From contig JAFGOC010000118.1 of the NCBI GenBank assembly GCA_016926705.1, positions 1 to 38,343 on the forward strand: a stretch of 38,343 nucleotides of DNA, read 5' to 3'. Positions 26,464-36,540 of this stretch are shown here, in pieces. Both the position numbers and the translations under genes were made by a program. How positions within the stretch are numbered: the stretch's first letter is position 1; each line of letters opens with the position of its first letter. Origin of the DNA: Dehalococcoidales bacterium. Its GTDB lineage: Bacteria > Chloroflexota > Dehalococcoidia > Dehalococcoidales > RBG-16-60-22. The notes under the pieces were generated by a model that saw nothing but the letters and a program-made list of their open reading frames with translations, did no database searches and was not told where the DNA came from.

Positions 26464-26786
26464 TTTACCGATTGCACTCTAGGTGAAAAGACGTTTCATA
26501 AAAAGATTCTATTAATTTTTTAATATACCTCGGGATGGCGGTGCTGTTAAAATGTATTATACTATAATTTCAGCAATACATTTTAGCTCAAAAATGATTC
26601 AAGACACTCGTTTTCGGCCGCTAAACGAAAAACGATTCGTAAAGGGCGAGTAATTACTGATTAGAATTAATTATCCTTATAAGATGTAAAAAGTTAACCC
26701 AAAATCCCTCACGGTTCTATATATTGATCCCTCATATCCACTTAAGGGGATTCGAACCAACGGACTATGTTATATTAAAAACCAGG

Positions 26787-26823
26787 CAAAAGGTTCTGTC
26801 TTTTGTACAACCCCCGCTACCAA
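26787..26823 (-). repeat. tRNA-like intergenic repeat copy C
   Basis: Minus: TTGGTAGCGGGGGTTGTACAAAAGACAGAACCTTTTGCC, with GGTTCGAATCCCC further downstream. Confidence 0.6.
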
Positions 26824-26841
26824 TTTTTTATTTAGACGTCA

Positions 26842-26874
26842 ATAAAAAAGCGGGGCACTTTTACGGTGCCCCGC
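26842..26874 (-). terminator. Rho-independent terminator for the 26895..28062 gene pair
   Basis: GCGGGGCAC/GTGCCCCGC 9-bp stem followed by a T run when read on the minus strand. Confidence 0.88.
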
Positions 26875-26894
26875 TCGTTTACTCATTGATACCC

Positions 26895-27131
26895 TTAAGA
26901 GGCTTTTTCTGCCAGAGCGTTGACTCTCCCCTGAAATGACCTGGCTTCTTCCGCGTCGATAATCAGCCGCCCGGAAGCGAAGCACCATTTGGACAGCTCA
27001 AAAAGACTGGCCTTATTCAGCTCTGCCGGAGAAAGATTTAGATGAGATTCCAGCTGCCGGTCGATAAACTTCTGGCCCGCCGGGCCGATATATTCCTTGG
27101 CTATAGTTACCACATCGTCGTAAAGCGACAT
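26895..27131 (-). CDS. Small hypothetical protein
   Basis: 78 aa; 4-nt gap from the upstream HAMP gene. Confidence 0.65.
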   Translation of the reverse strand: MSLYDDVVTIAKEYIGPAGQKFIDRQLESHLNLSPAELNKASLFELSKWCFASGRLIIDAEEARSFQGRVNALAEKAS

Positions 27132-27135
27132 GAGC

Positions 27136-28062
27136 CTATTCCTCCTTGTCCGTCATCATGAATTTAACAGAAGCAACCATACGCCCGAAGCTCTTGGCCA
27201 GGTCGCCGATTTCGTCTTTCGATTTTATGTTCGGGACAGCCATGTCGGTGTTACCGTGGCTTACCTGATTGGCAACTTCGGTCAGCTTCTTAATCGGATG
27301 TACAATCATTCTTGTCAGCAACAGTGCAAGAGCTATAGCAAAGACCAATACAAGCACGAATGCTATGATGAACTGTGTGGTAAGGGATGATTTCAGGTCT
27401 TCCATTTCGGTTTGTTTCGTAGCCAGTTTATCCTGCTGGATTGACACAAACTCATCGGTGATTTCATTGAATTTTGCATTGTTAAATAGCTCTTCCAGGT
27501 TAATCATCGTAGAACGCAATAAGGGATCATTTACATCAGACGTACTCATGTCGAACATGGGATATCTGAAGTAATAGCCGTATTCCGACATATCATCCAG
27601 TAAAGGATATTTTTCCGTGCCGTCGGCGTTCAGCGTGGGCGATTCGATATTGCCTGTGGCAATCGATGCCGTCGTGGTAACAACGTCATGCCACGCCGAC
27701 CTTACCAATGCACTGCCACTTTGCAGACGGGTAATCAGTTCGGCCTCTTCAAAGGTTAAGTCGGCCGCCTCTGCCTTGCCTATAAAATCATCAAATAGCG
27801 CTTCCCAGGTAATCAGGTGGCTATAAAATGCGTTCAATCTCTCTTCATTCGGCTCATATGCATATTCCCAACTATCCAACTGTAAGTGGTAGTTTTCCGT
27901 GTGGAAACTCTGCACAGCAGAAGTTAATGAAGTGACATTGTTTATTTCCTGGTGCTTGTCTGAAAGCTGGTTGCTTACATTTTGAAACATGTATAAGCCG
28001 AACGCGCCCATTATCGCCGTTACTAAAAGGAACGAGAAAACGAGCTTGTAAATGAGTTTCAT
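27136..28062 (-). CDS. Membrane sensor-like protein with C-terminal HAMP domain
   Basis: 308 aa; N-terminal TM, periplasmic helical region, second TM (FIIAFVLVLVFAIALALLLTRM) then IVHPIKKLTEVANQVSHGNTDMAVPNIKSKDEIGDLAKSFGRMVASVKFMM. Confidence 0.82.
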   Translation of the reverse strand: MKLIYKLVFSFLLVTAIMGAFGLYMFQNVSNQLSDKHQEINNVTSLTSAVQSFHTENYHLQLDSWEYAYEPNEERLNAFYSHLITWEALFDDFIGKAEAADLTFEEAELITRLQSGSALVRSAWHDVVTTTASIATGNIESPTLNADGTEKYPLLDDMSEYGYYFRYPMFDMSTSDVNDPLLRSTMINLEELFNNAKFNEITDEFVSIQQDKLATKQTEMEDLKSSLTTQFIIAFVLVLVFAIALALLLTRMIVHPIKKLTEVANQVSHGNTDMAVPNIKSKDEIGDLAKSFGRMVASVKFMMTDKEE

Positions 28063-28419
28063 TATGTTCCCTCCCTGTATATATCGAGGTCAAAGCGCAT
28101 TCTTCATTAATCTGTATCAAGGCCCCTTTATCCTTTTAGTTTTGTCAGACCTTGATTAAATTGAAAAATGCACACCTGCATTTACCAATCAATCGAGAGA
28201 TTGGCAATATCAAGTCTCTTAAGCTCGATACAGATTCATTATCTCTACAAGATATTATGACGGCGGTGCTTTTTAATTAAAATGGTGCCACCCCTCATTT
28301 GGGTTGAGGGTTTCCCTGAAAGGGCGGTATTGGACCGGGATATATTGAAAAGATAATGAGAGGTTTTGGGTGAAATAACGACGGGCAGAAACGGGTGTTG
28401 TGATGCCAGAAGGGTATTC

Positions 28420-29409
28420 TTACACTCTAATGCAGGCTACCTCATGGCCGGGGCTGACTTCTCTTAAAGTTGGTACGGACTGGCTGCATTCCGGTACGGC
28501 CATGAAACATCGGGGGTGGAAAGGACACCCCGGGGGCGGATTGAGCGGACTGGGCACCTCGCCCTTGAGGATAATGCGCTCCCGCGTCTCCTCCACGAAC
28601 GGGTCGGCGATGGGGACGGCAGAGAGGAGAGCCCTGGTATAGGGATGCAAAGGTTTCTCATAAAGGACCCGTGATTTGCATATTTCCACTACATGTCCCA
28701 GGTACATAACCGCCACGCGGTCGCTAATATGGCGCACCACGGAAAGGTCGTGGGCGATAAAAAGATAGCTTAGCTCCCTGGCTCTGTCCTGCAGTTCTTC
28801 CAGCAGGTTGATAATCTGCGCCTGGATGGAAACGTCCAGCGCGGAAATAGGCTCGTCGCAGATAATGAGCGAAGGGTCACAGGCGAGGGCGCGCGCCACC
28901 CCGATACGCTGCCGCTGGCCGCCGGAAAATTCGTGTGGAAACCGGTCGATCATCGACGGGTCTAAACCTACGGTGCGGAATAGCTCCTCCACCCTGTCTT
29001 TATACTCCCTGCGACTCATGACCATTTGATGGATTTTCAGCGGTTCGCCCACGATACTGCCGGCGCTCTGACGCGGGTCGAGTGAAGAATAAGGGTCCTG
29101 GAAGATAAGGGCTATTTCACGGCGTATTCCCCTTAATTTCTTTTCCGGCATCGACGTTATGTTTTTACCATCGAAGATGATTTGCCCGCCGGTAGCTCGG
29201 TAAAGACCGAGTATGCAGCGGCCGATAGTCGTCTTGCCGCAGCCGCTTTCGCCCACCAGCCCGAGGGTCTCATCACTCTTTAAGTTAAAAGAAACACCAT
29301 CGACGGCTTTAATATCGGCTACCTTGCGGCGCAGCAGCCCGCGCATTACCGGGAAGTACATTTTCAGGTCTTTAACTTCAAGAATGACGTTATTGTTTTT
29401 CTGGTTCAT
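28420..29409 (-). CDS. Oligopeptide/dipeptide ABC transporter ATP-binding protein (OppF/DppF-like)
   Basis: 329 aa; [57 protein letters not shown]-terminal oligopeptide-family CPFHPRC. Confidence 0.95.
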   Translation of the reverse strand: MNQKNNNVILEVKDLKMYFPVMRGLLRRKVADIKAVDGVSFNLKSDETLGLVGESGCGKTTIGRCILGLYRATGGQIIFDGKNITSMPEKKLRGIRREIALIFQDPYSSLDPRQSAGSIVGEPLKIHQMVMSRREYKDRVEELFRTVGLDPSMIDRFPHEFSGGQRQRIGVARALACDPSLIICDEPISALDVSIQAQIINLLEELQDRARELSYLFIAHDLSVVRHISDRVAVMYLGHVVEICKSRVLYEKPLHPYTRALLSAVPIADPFVEETRERIILKGEVPSPLNPPPGCPFHPRCFMAVPECSQSVPTLREVSPGHEVACIRV

Positions 29410-30394
29410 TCTTCACATCCGAGGTATCGGCATAACACCTTATATAGTGATTATCGCCGACGGTGGTTATTTCCGGCCAGGGTTCTTTATAGCATCTATC
29501 GATTTTCCAGGAGCAGCGGGGCAGAAAGGCGCAGGTAGGGGGCATGTTAATAAGGTTGGGAGGCAGTCCCTCGATGGGCACCAGCTTTCTGCCTTCCTCT
29601 TCATCGAGTCTAGGAATACACTTGAGGAGGCCCATCGTGTAGGGATGGCGCGGCTTGCTGAAGATATCCTTGGTGGTGCCGGACTCCACAATGCGGCCGG
29701 CATACATGATGTATATTCGCTTGGCGTAGCGGGCTACCACGCCCAGGTTATGCGTCACGATAATCAGCGACGCACGGAAATGCTCCACCATATCCTTCAT
29801 CATTTCCAGGAGCTGCGCCTGCGTGGTGACATCCAGCGCGGTGGTAGGCTCGTCGGCGATGAGGATTCTGGGATTGCAGGAAAGCCCCATGGCAATCATT
29901 ACTCTCTGCCGCATGCCACCGCTGAAGTTATGCGGGTAGTCATCGATGCGTCTTTCCGCGGCGGGGATTCCTACCATTCCCAAAAGCTCGATGGCCCTTT
30001 TGCGGGCGGCTTCGGGGTTCATATTCAGGTGCAGTACCAGCATCTCGGTCAGCTGCTGGCCGATAGTAAGTACCGGGTTCAAGGAGGTCATCGGCTCCTG
30101 GAAAATCATGGCTATCCTGGCGCCCCTGATGGCGCGCATCTGCGGGCTGTGGGGTCTGTATTTGAGGATGTTCTTTCCCTCGAAGATAACCTCGCCGCCG
30201 GTAATTTCACCCGGGGCGTTGATGAGCTGCATAACCGAAAGCTGGCTAACCGACTTGCCGCAGCCGCTTTCCCCAACCAGCCCGATAATTTCCAGTTCGT
30301 TGAGATAATAGGAAACATCGTTTACGGCCTTGACGATGCCGCTCTCCGTTTTAAATTGCGTTACCAGATTATTGACCTTTAGCAGTTCTGTCAC
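29390..30394 (-). CDS. Oligopeptide/dipeptide ABC transporter ATP-binding protein (OppD/DppD-like)
   Basis: 334 aa; [61 protein letters not shown]. Confidence 0.95.
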   Translation of the reverse strand: MTELLKVNNLVTQFKTESGIVKAVNDVSYYLNELEIIGLVGESGCGKSVSQLSVMQLINAPGEITGGEVIFEGKNILKYRPHSPQMRAIRGARIAMIFQEPMTSLNPVLTIGQQLTEMLVLHLNMNPEAARKRAIELLGMVGIPAAERRIDDYPHNFSGGMRQRVMIAMGLSCNPRILIADEPTTALDVTTQAQLLEMMKDMVEHFRASLIIVTHNLGVVARYAKRIYIMYAGRIVESGTTKDIFSKPRHPYTMGLLKCIPRLDEEEGRKLVPIEGLPPNLINMPPTCAFLPRCSWKIDRCYKEPWPEITTVGDNHYIRCYADTSDVKNEPEKQ

Positions 30395-30479
30395 GTCTAA
30401 AAATCCTTCAAGTATCTTAAATCATCCCCTGTTATTAGGGATATGTTAGCAGATAGCCTGTCCGCTGGCAACCATGGTT

Positions 30480-31814
30480 CTATTTATACACTCCATATTC
30501 CTCGGCGGCTTCCATCATGGCGCGCAGGTTAGCCGGGTCTCCCCTATCGATACTGGCGCCACCGGTCAGGATAAAGCCCCCGCCCTCGCCGCAGACCTCG
30601 ATGAGTTTGCGGCAATATTCCTTGACCGCCTGCGGCGTACCCGTGCGCAGCAGTGAAGCAGACACGTTGCCGGCAATACAGGCATTATCTCCCAATATCT
30701 TCTTGGCCCGGAACATATCCGTCTGGTCGAAATGCCACATCACCTTGCCCCGGGGCAGGTCTTTGATAATTTCCAGACGGTCGTTATATTTCCCCTCGGC
30801 GAAGAGCATCGGCACGCAGCCTTCTTTAATCAGTCCCAGAATCACTTTCCGGAACGTCGGCCAGTAGAACTTTTCGTACTGCTTTGTGGACATAAAGGTG
30901 TCATCGCCCTTGTGGAGCGCAAAGAATACCAGCGGCTTTCCGGAGGCGTTGGCCATCTGCACGCCGATATCAATGTTCATTTGCGTCAGCATCTCCATGG
31001 CTTCCATGAGTTTTTCCGGCTGGCGGTACATGTCCATGACGATACCTTTAGTCCCCCGCAGGGTATCGGCCAGGATATCAAACGGGGCGTGAGACTGGCC
31101 GCCGAAGGTTGAAGGGTACCCGGCCGCCAGCGCTTCACGGTCGAACTCCATCAGCGGCTTCATCCAGTCGGCTGTCTCCTTGCCGTAATCGATAATCGCC
31201 TGGAAAGAGTCCCTTACCTCCGGTATGACGGCCGGCATAAGGAACCGGTTGGGCATACCAAGGATAAAAGGCAGCGGTGAGAAAGTAGCGAAAGACGCCA
31301 GCGCCCCCAGGGTCCGCGGCAGGTAATAACGGAAGCAAAAGTCGGACGGGTCTTTAAGAAGGACATCGTATTCGTCCGCTTTCATGTACTCGCCTTCGAC
31401 GAACTGCTGGATGCTGGCGTTATCAGGAAGACCGTGGCCCGGCCACTTGGAGGAGACGCTATTGATGATTTCGGATGCCCTAGCCGAAAAAACCATGCCG
31501 GGGCTGGCATATGTATCGCCCCCTTTAAAATCATTGAAGAACTTGCGGTACGCCTGGCAGAGCCGCTGATTATCGTGCATAGCTTCCTTAAGCGTCATGC
31601 CGTCATAATAAAGCGGGAAACTGCCCACCGGCAGGATTACCGGCACGCGGTCTGGTTTTTCAAGACTCATGGCTTTAATAAACCGGGTCACTCTCTTTTT
31701 ATATCCCTCTTCGGCTTCGGGGCCGGAGAAGCTGACCCCGGGCGGTGAGAGCCAGCGCTCGAACCTCTGCTTGCGTTTTTCCTCGGGTGTTAATTCAGCG
31801 GGATTTTTCTCCAT
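30480..31814 (-). CDS. Uroporphyrinogen decarboxylase (URO-D) family protein, probable methyltransferase-type
   Basis: 444 aa; KPDRVPVILPVGSF, CVPMLFAEGKYNDRLEIIKDLPRGKVMWHFDQTDMFRAKKILGDNACIAGNVSASLLRTGTPQAVKEYCRKLIEVCGEGGGFILTGGASID. Confidence 0.85.
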   Translation of the reverse strand: MEKNPAELTPEEKRKQRFERWLSPPGVSFSGPEAEEGYKKRVTRFIKAMSLEKPDRVPVILPVGSFPLYYDGMTLKEAMHDNQRLCQAYRKFFNDFKGGDTYASPGMVFSARASEIINSVSSKWPGHGLPDNASIQQFVEGEYMKADEYDVLLKDPSDFCFRYYLPRTLGALASFATFSPLPFILGMPNRFLMPAVIPEVRDSFQAIIDYGKETADWMKPLMEFDREALAAGYPSTFGGQSHAPFDILADTLRGTKGIVMDMYRQPEKLMEAMEMLTQMNIDIGVQMANASGKPLVFFALHKGDDTFMSTKQYEKFYWPTFRKVILGLIKEGCVPMLFAEGKYNDRLEIIKDLPRGKVMWHFDQTDMFRAKKILGDNACIAGNVSASLLRTGTPQAVKEYCRKLIEVCGEGGGFILTGGASIDRGDPANLRAMMEAAEEYGVYK

Positions 31815-31927
31815 TGTTTTTCAGACTCCAGTTATTATATTTTTACAGAATACAGGCCGGCCAGGGGTTTTTATTTTATGACTTTTTCGCTCAATTATCA
31901 TATATTGACAAGCCGTGATATAATAGG

Positions 31928-32761
31928 TTGATGTTGCGGCGAGAAAAAAATTCCAACCGACGGAAATATAGCATAAATCCAGGCGGGTCCGCAAATATTT
32001 CTACATCTCTCCACCGCGCCACCGATATCCTCGCGTGCTTGAGTAATGGTGTCAACACCGTCACCGATATCGCCAAGTACTGTGAATACAGCACTTCCAC
32101 GGTCCACCGGCTCCTCCAGACCCTCAAGGAGCTTAATTGGGCGGTCCAGGATGGAAACAACCACCAGTATTACCTGGGTTCTCTGGTTACGCAGCTTGCG
32201 TCAAATCAGATAGTAGCCCACCGTTACCTGATTATGCAGTCGCTGCGGGAGATGATGCGCATGTCTAATATTACGGGGGAAACCGTAAACTTAGCAGTCA
32301 TGCTGCAGCTCCATTATGTACTCCTGCATGAAGTCGCCAGCGAGCACGCCCTGCGTATTACCGAAGCAAGCAAACTTTTGGGGCAGATATATATCGGGGC
32401 CACGGCAAAAGTATTGCTTTCCCAGTTGCCTGATGCGGAACTAAAAAGAACCTTAAGAAATATTAAATTCAACCAGGTTACCGAGACTACTATAACCGAT
32501 AAGGAATTATTGATGGAGCAGCTGATGGAATGCCGTCAACGTGGATATTGCGTCACCTACGGCGAGAGGATTCCCGGTGCCGCGTGTATATCCGCCCCCA
32601 TTAAAAACTATATGTGCCCGGCGTCCTTAAGCATTGTAGGACCGGTAAGCCGACTCCGGGCGCGGATAAATGAGGTCATTGAGGAATTGAAGGAAAGCGC
32701 CGGACGCATATCCGGCGATATCGCTGAATGTTTTGTTGAGAAGGAGGTGATAAATGACTAG
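31928..32761 (+). CDS. IclR-family transcriptional regulator
   Basis: 277 aa; SLHRATDILACLSNGVNTVTDIAKYCEYSTSTVHRLLQTLKELNWAVQDGNNHQYYLGSLV. Confidence 0.93.
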   Translation: MMLRREKNSNRRKYSINPGGSANISTSLHRATDILACLSNGVNTVTDIAKYCEYSTSTVHRLLQTLKELNWAVQDGNNHQYYLGSLVTQLASNQIVAHRYLIMQSLREMMRMSNITGETVNLAVMLQLHYVLLHEVASEHALRITEASKLLGQIYIGATAKVLLSQLPDAELKRTLRNIKFNQVTETTITDKELLMEQLMECRQRGYCVTYGERIPGAACISAPIKNYMCPASLSIVGPVSRLRARINEVIEELKESAGRISGDIAECFVEKEVIND

Positions 32762-32806
32762 GTGAGCATATTATTTTGTAATAATTTAAGGAGGTATAAA
32801 ATAAAA

Positions 32807-34423
32807 ATGAAGAAATTCTTGGTAATTCCTGCTGCGCTCATCTTAGTTTGCATACTGGTCTTTTCCGGCTGTGGAGGGGATGAAACGTCAACGCCCGCTA
32901 CGACGACGCCCACCCAGACTACTCCGACAACTACCGAGCCCACCACGCCACCCGCCGGAACGCCGGTATATGGCGGGACTCTAAGGTGTGTCTCCGGTGC
33001 TATCCCCAATAACCTTGGTTATCCGCCGGAGAAAGCCCCCTCGGACAACTACTTAATGCTTCCCGTACTGGAAAGGGTAGCCGAGTGGGATGAAGATGGG
33101 AACATGATTCCGGTGCTGGCGGAAAGCTGGGAAACTGATGCCGATGCTTTGACAATTACCTGGCACTTGATACAAGGCGTTAAGTTCACTGACGGTACCG
33201 ATTGGAATGCCGAGGCTCTAAGATGGAACTTCCAGTTGGGAATAGACCATAACACACTGACAGACGGCCAGTACGTCGAGTCCCTTGAAGTTGTTGGTGA
33301 GTATGCTCTCACGATGCACCTGAACTCATTTAGCTGGATGATGGTAGAAAACTACGGATTAATCCAGGTAATTTCACCCACCGCTTTTGAGAGCTCCGGC
33401 ACTACCGACGAAGCGCGTACGGAATGGGCGCGCGCAAACGCCGTGGGTACAGGTCCTTTCACAGTGGCTGAATGGATGCGCGACGACCATATTAAGTTTG
33501 AAAAGAATCCTGACTACTGGCAGGAGGGGCTGCCGTATCTTGATGCCATTGAAATCCGCTATATACCGGATGCAATGGTAGCCGCCGCCACGATGGAGGC
33601 GGGAGATGCAGACCTGTGGATGGCTGTGTCTACTGTGCAGAATATAATTGACCTGCAGGACCAGGGACTGAAGATCAATTGGGGACCCGGCATGTTTGTA
33701 ACCCTCCTCCCCGATTCGAGCAACCCTGATTCGCCGCTGGCTATCAAAGAAGTACGCGAGGCAATTGAGTACGGTCTCAACCGACCTGCTATAGCTGAAA
33801 TGCTGGGGCAGGGTCTGTATGAACCGCTTCATCAAATGGCTTCATCTACCTGGCCCGGATATGTAGAAGGATACGACCCCAGGCCGTATAATCCCGAAAT
33901 AGCTATAGGGTTGTTAGACCAGGCAGGTAAATCTGCTGGCCTCACACTGAAGGTAATGGCTACATCTGCAGGCACTGATGCGGTCGCCGCTATACAGTCG
34001 TATCTGGGCGAAGTCGGTATTACTATCGAACCGGATATTGCCGACCTTGGCAGGTACTTTGGCGCCGTCTTCGGCACCGGCTGGACCGACCTGGTATTCA
34101 CCGCTTCCGGTATTAACCCGAGCACAACCGACCTGTTCATCCACTACGGTCCCAGCCCCATGACCTTCCGGACCGGCAACATCTATAAATCACCTGAATA
34201 CCTGGCTCTATGTGCCGAGGCGCTCGACCCCATGTATACGAACGTCTTGGAAGCACTACCCAAGATAAAAGAAGCCATCAGGCAGGCCGGTGAAGATGCC
34301 ATGATTGTCCCGCTCTGGAGAACGGCTGAAGCTTGCATAATGCAGACTTACGTTCACAGCGAATACCCGAAGATTCATGGTATCATGTGGTCACCGGAAG
34401 ACGATTGGATGGAAGCGCACTAG
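32807..34423 (+). CDS. ABC transporter substrate-binding lipoprotein (family 5)
   Basis: Start at MKKFLVIPAALILVCILVFSGCGGDETS (SD AAGGAGGT); GTPVYGGTLR, PVLAESWETDADALTITWHLIQGVKFTDGTDWNAEALRWNFQLGID. Confidence 0.94.
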   Translation: MKKFLVIPAALILVCILVFSGCGGDETSTPATTTPTQTTPTTTEPTTPPAGTPVYGGTLRCVSGAIPNNLGYPPEKAPSDNYLMLPVLERVAEWDEDGNMIPVLAESWETDADALTITWHLIQGVKFTDGTDWNAEALRWNFQLGIDHNTLTDGQYVESLEVVGEYALTMHLNSFSWMMVENYGLIQVISPTAFESSGTTDEARTEWARANAVGTGPFTVAEWMRDDHIKFEKNPDYWQEGLPYLDAIEIRYIPDAMVAAATMEAGDADLWMAVSTVQNIIDLQDQGLKINWGPGMFVTLLPDSSNPDSPLAIKEVREAIEYGLNRPAIAEMLGQGLYEPLHQMASSTWPGYVEGYDPRPYNPEIAIGLLDQAGKSAGLTLKVMATSAGTDAVAAIQSYLGEVGITIEPDIADLGRYFGAVFGTGWTDLVFTASGINPSTTDLFIHYGPSPMTFRTGNIYKSPEYLALCAEALDPMYTNVLEALPKIKEAIRQAGEDAMIVPLWRTAEACIMQTYVHSEYPKIHGIMWSPEDDWMEAH

Positions 34424-34597
34424 TCTAGTAAATTAATATATCCGGGTGGTTCGTTCTTGCCGCGTAACACGGTGGGGATGAATCACCCGGTAACGGTATA
34501 TAACTGCTGTGTTCAACCTCGTACCGCAGGATAAAGCTCTTGGCGGTACGGGTAATAACTCGGTTTATATTATGGAATACTGATATCGGGATTCAGC

Positions 34598-35557
34598 ATG
34601 ACAACCTATATTATCAGGCGAGTATTACAAGCGGTAATAGTACTTATCATTGTTACTCTGATTGTCTTTTTTGTCATCCGGCTGCTGCCTGGTGACCCGC
34701 TTATTATCTATGTAGCTCAAACGGCACAGCTGCAAGCCATGCCCCCGGAAATGATAGAAGAGCTACGCGTCCAGTACGGCCTGGACAAGCCCATCATGGT
34801 GCAATATGCCAATTGGATGTTGGATATGTTCCGCGGGGATTTCGGAGAGTCAATCTATTACCATGAAGATGTCAGCCAGCTCATGGCGGAGCGTTTCCCG
34901 GTGACCCTCCACATTGGTATTTCTTCTCTGATTGTCGGCGCTATATTCGGTATCCTGGTAGGGGTAATTACCGCTGTTAGACGTGGAAAATGGCTGGATA
35001 AAATTTTAACGCCTTTAACGTATGTGGGCATCACTATACCCGTTTTTTTCCTCGGCATACTGATGATATATTTTTTTGGTGTTAAACTTGGTTGGCTGCC
35101 AATTTCTGGTTATACTTCACCATTTGAAAATTTCTGGCTTAATACCAGGCAGCTGGTCATGCCTGTAATCTGCATGTCTTTTTTCAGTATCGCCGCCAAC
35201 GCACGCCAGATGCGTTCGAGTATGCTTGAGGTGATTTCACAGGATTATATCCGCACCGCCTGGTCTAAGGGTTTGACCGAGCGCGCCATTATATTAAAAC
35301 ATGCCATGAAGAATAGCCTGATACCGGTTATTACTTTAGTCGGCGTGGGTGTTGGAATATTGTTCAGCGGTTCAGTGCTTATCGAGACTATTTTTGCTAT
35401 ACCCGGTGTCGGGCGATTGCTTGTCAGCAGCATTTTTGGCCAGGATTACGTTGTCGTTCAGGCAATTACGCTGGTTATCGCCGTGGCTATATTAGTGGTT
35501 AATTTATTGGTAGACATATCTTACGGCTGGCTTGACCCCAGGATTAGATACGGCTAA
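34598..35557 (+). CDS. ABC transporter permease (DppB-like)
   Basis: 319 aa; RRVLQAVIVLIIVTLIVFFVIRLLPGDP, YIRTAWSKGLTERAIILKHAMKNSLIPVIT. Confidence 0.95.
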   Translation: MTTYIIRRVLQAVIVLIIVTLIVFFVIRLLPGDPLIIYVAQTAQLQAMPPEMIEELRVQYGLDKPIMVQYANWMLDMFRGDFGESIYYHEDVSQLMAERFPVTLHIGISSLIVGAIFGILVGVITAVRRGKWLDKILTPLTYVGITIPVFFLGILMIYFFGVKLGWLPISGYTSPFENFWLNTRQLVMPVICMSFFSIAANARQMRSSMLEVISQDYIRTAWSKGLTERAIILKHAMKNSLIPVITLVGVGVGILFSGSVLIETIFAIPGVGRLLVSSIFGQDYVVVQAITLVIAVAILVVNLLVDISYGWLDPRIRYG

Positions 35558-35569
35558 AGGGAATTCACT

Positions 35570-36466
35570 ATGGCAGATAGTCAAATAACTGAAGTCGGAT
35601 ATCTGGAAAATGCGCCCCGTGTGAGTGAGTGGCGGCGTTTCCGGAGGGTATTTTTCTCGCGCGGCGTTGTCGTTTTTGGCCTGGTGGTCTTGTTACTGGT
35701 AATATTTACGGCTATCTTTGCCGAGGGATTGGCTCCTTTCGACCCCTACAAGACGGGAACCGGGCCGTCTCTGGCACAGCCAAGCTGGGAGCACTGGCTG
35801 GGCACTGACATCCTCGGGCGCGATACTTTAAGTCGGCTTATCTATGGCTCCAGGACAGCTCTGATGGTAGGCTTCGTATCCGTAATAGCATCCTCGATAA
35901 TCGGTATTCCGCTGGGAATGATAGCCGGCTACTCCGGGACTATTGTCAACGCTATTATAATGAGGACTATGGACGCCCTGATGTGTTTCCCGATGCTCTT
36001 ATTTGCGCTTGTTTTAGCAGCCGTCCTCGGCAGTGGCATCTGGAACGTTATCATCGCCTTAAGCGTAGCCACCATACCCGGCTATGCCAGGGTCACACAT
36101 GGGCTGGCCTTAAGTATTAAGGAGAACGACTATATTTTAGCACAGCAGTCGATGGGCTCCAGTAATCTGCGAACCATATTCAGTCATATATTACCAAATG
36201 CGTTTCCCCCGCTAATTGTCCTGATGACCATGCAGCTGGGTAATCTTATTCTAGCGGAAGCTGGTCTTAGTTTCCTCGGCATCGGTATTTTGCCTCCGGG
36301 CGCCGCCTGGGGGGCCATGGTCAACTCGGGTTATCAATATCTAAAAATCAGTCCCTGGTTATCCTTTGCCCCGTGTATAGCTATTATGCTGGTGGTCTTT
36401 GCCTTTAATATGGTGGGTGACGGATTGAGGGACGCCCTCGACCCCAGGCTAAGAGGCCTGCTTTAA
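35570..36466 (+). CDS. ABC transporter permease (DppC-like)
   Basis: 298 aa; HWLGTDILGRDTLSRLIYGSRTALMVGF, ILPNAFPPLIVLMTMQLGNLILAEAGLSFLGIG. Confidence 0.95.
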   Translation: MADSQITEVGYLENAPRVSEWRRFRRVFFSRGVVVFGLVVLLLVIFTAIFAEGLAPFDPYKTGTGPSLAQPSWEHWLGTDILGRDTLSRLIYGSRTALMVGFVSVIASSIIGIPLGMIAGYSGTIVNAIIMRTMDALMCFPMLLFALVLAAVLGSGIWNVIIALSVATIPGYARVTHGLALSIKENDYILAQQSMGSSNLRTIFSHILPNAFPPLIVLMTMQLGNLILAEAGLSFLGIGILPPGAAWGAMVNSGYQYLKISPWLSFAPCIAIMLVVFAFNMVGDGLRDALDPRLRGLL

Positions 36467-36540
36467 CTAATTTAGAGTAATCAATATTTATCCGTAACTA
36501 CTTTATTATCCGCATATATTTATCGGAAGGAGTATGAAAA

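Noticed and set aside
29213-30382. 389-aa plus-strand ORF
   Set aside because: Antisense to the well-supported OppD/OppF-like genes; composition artefact of GC-rich coding sequence.
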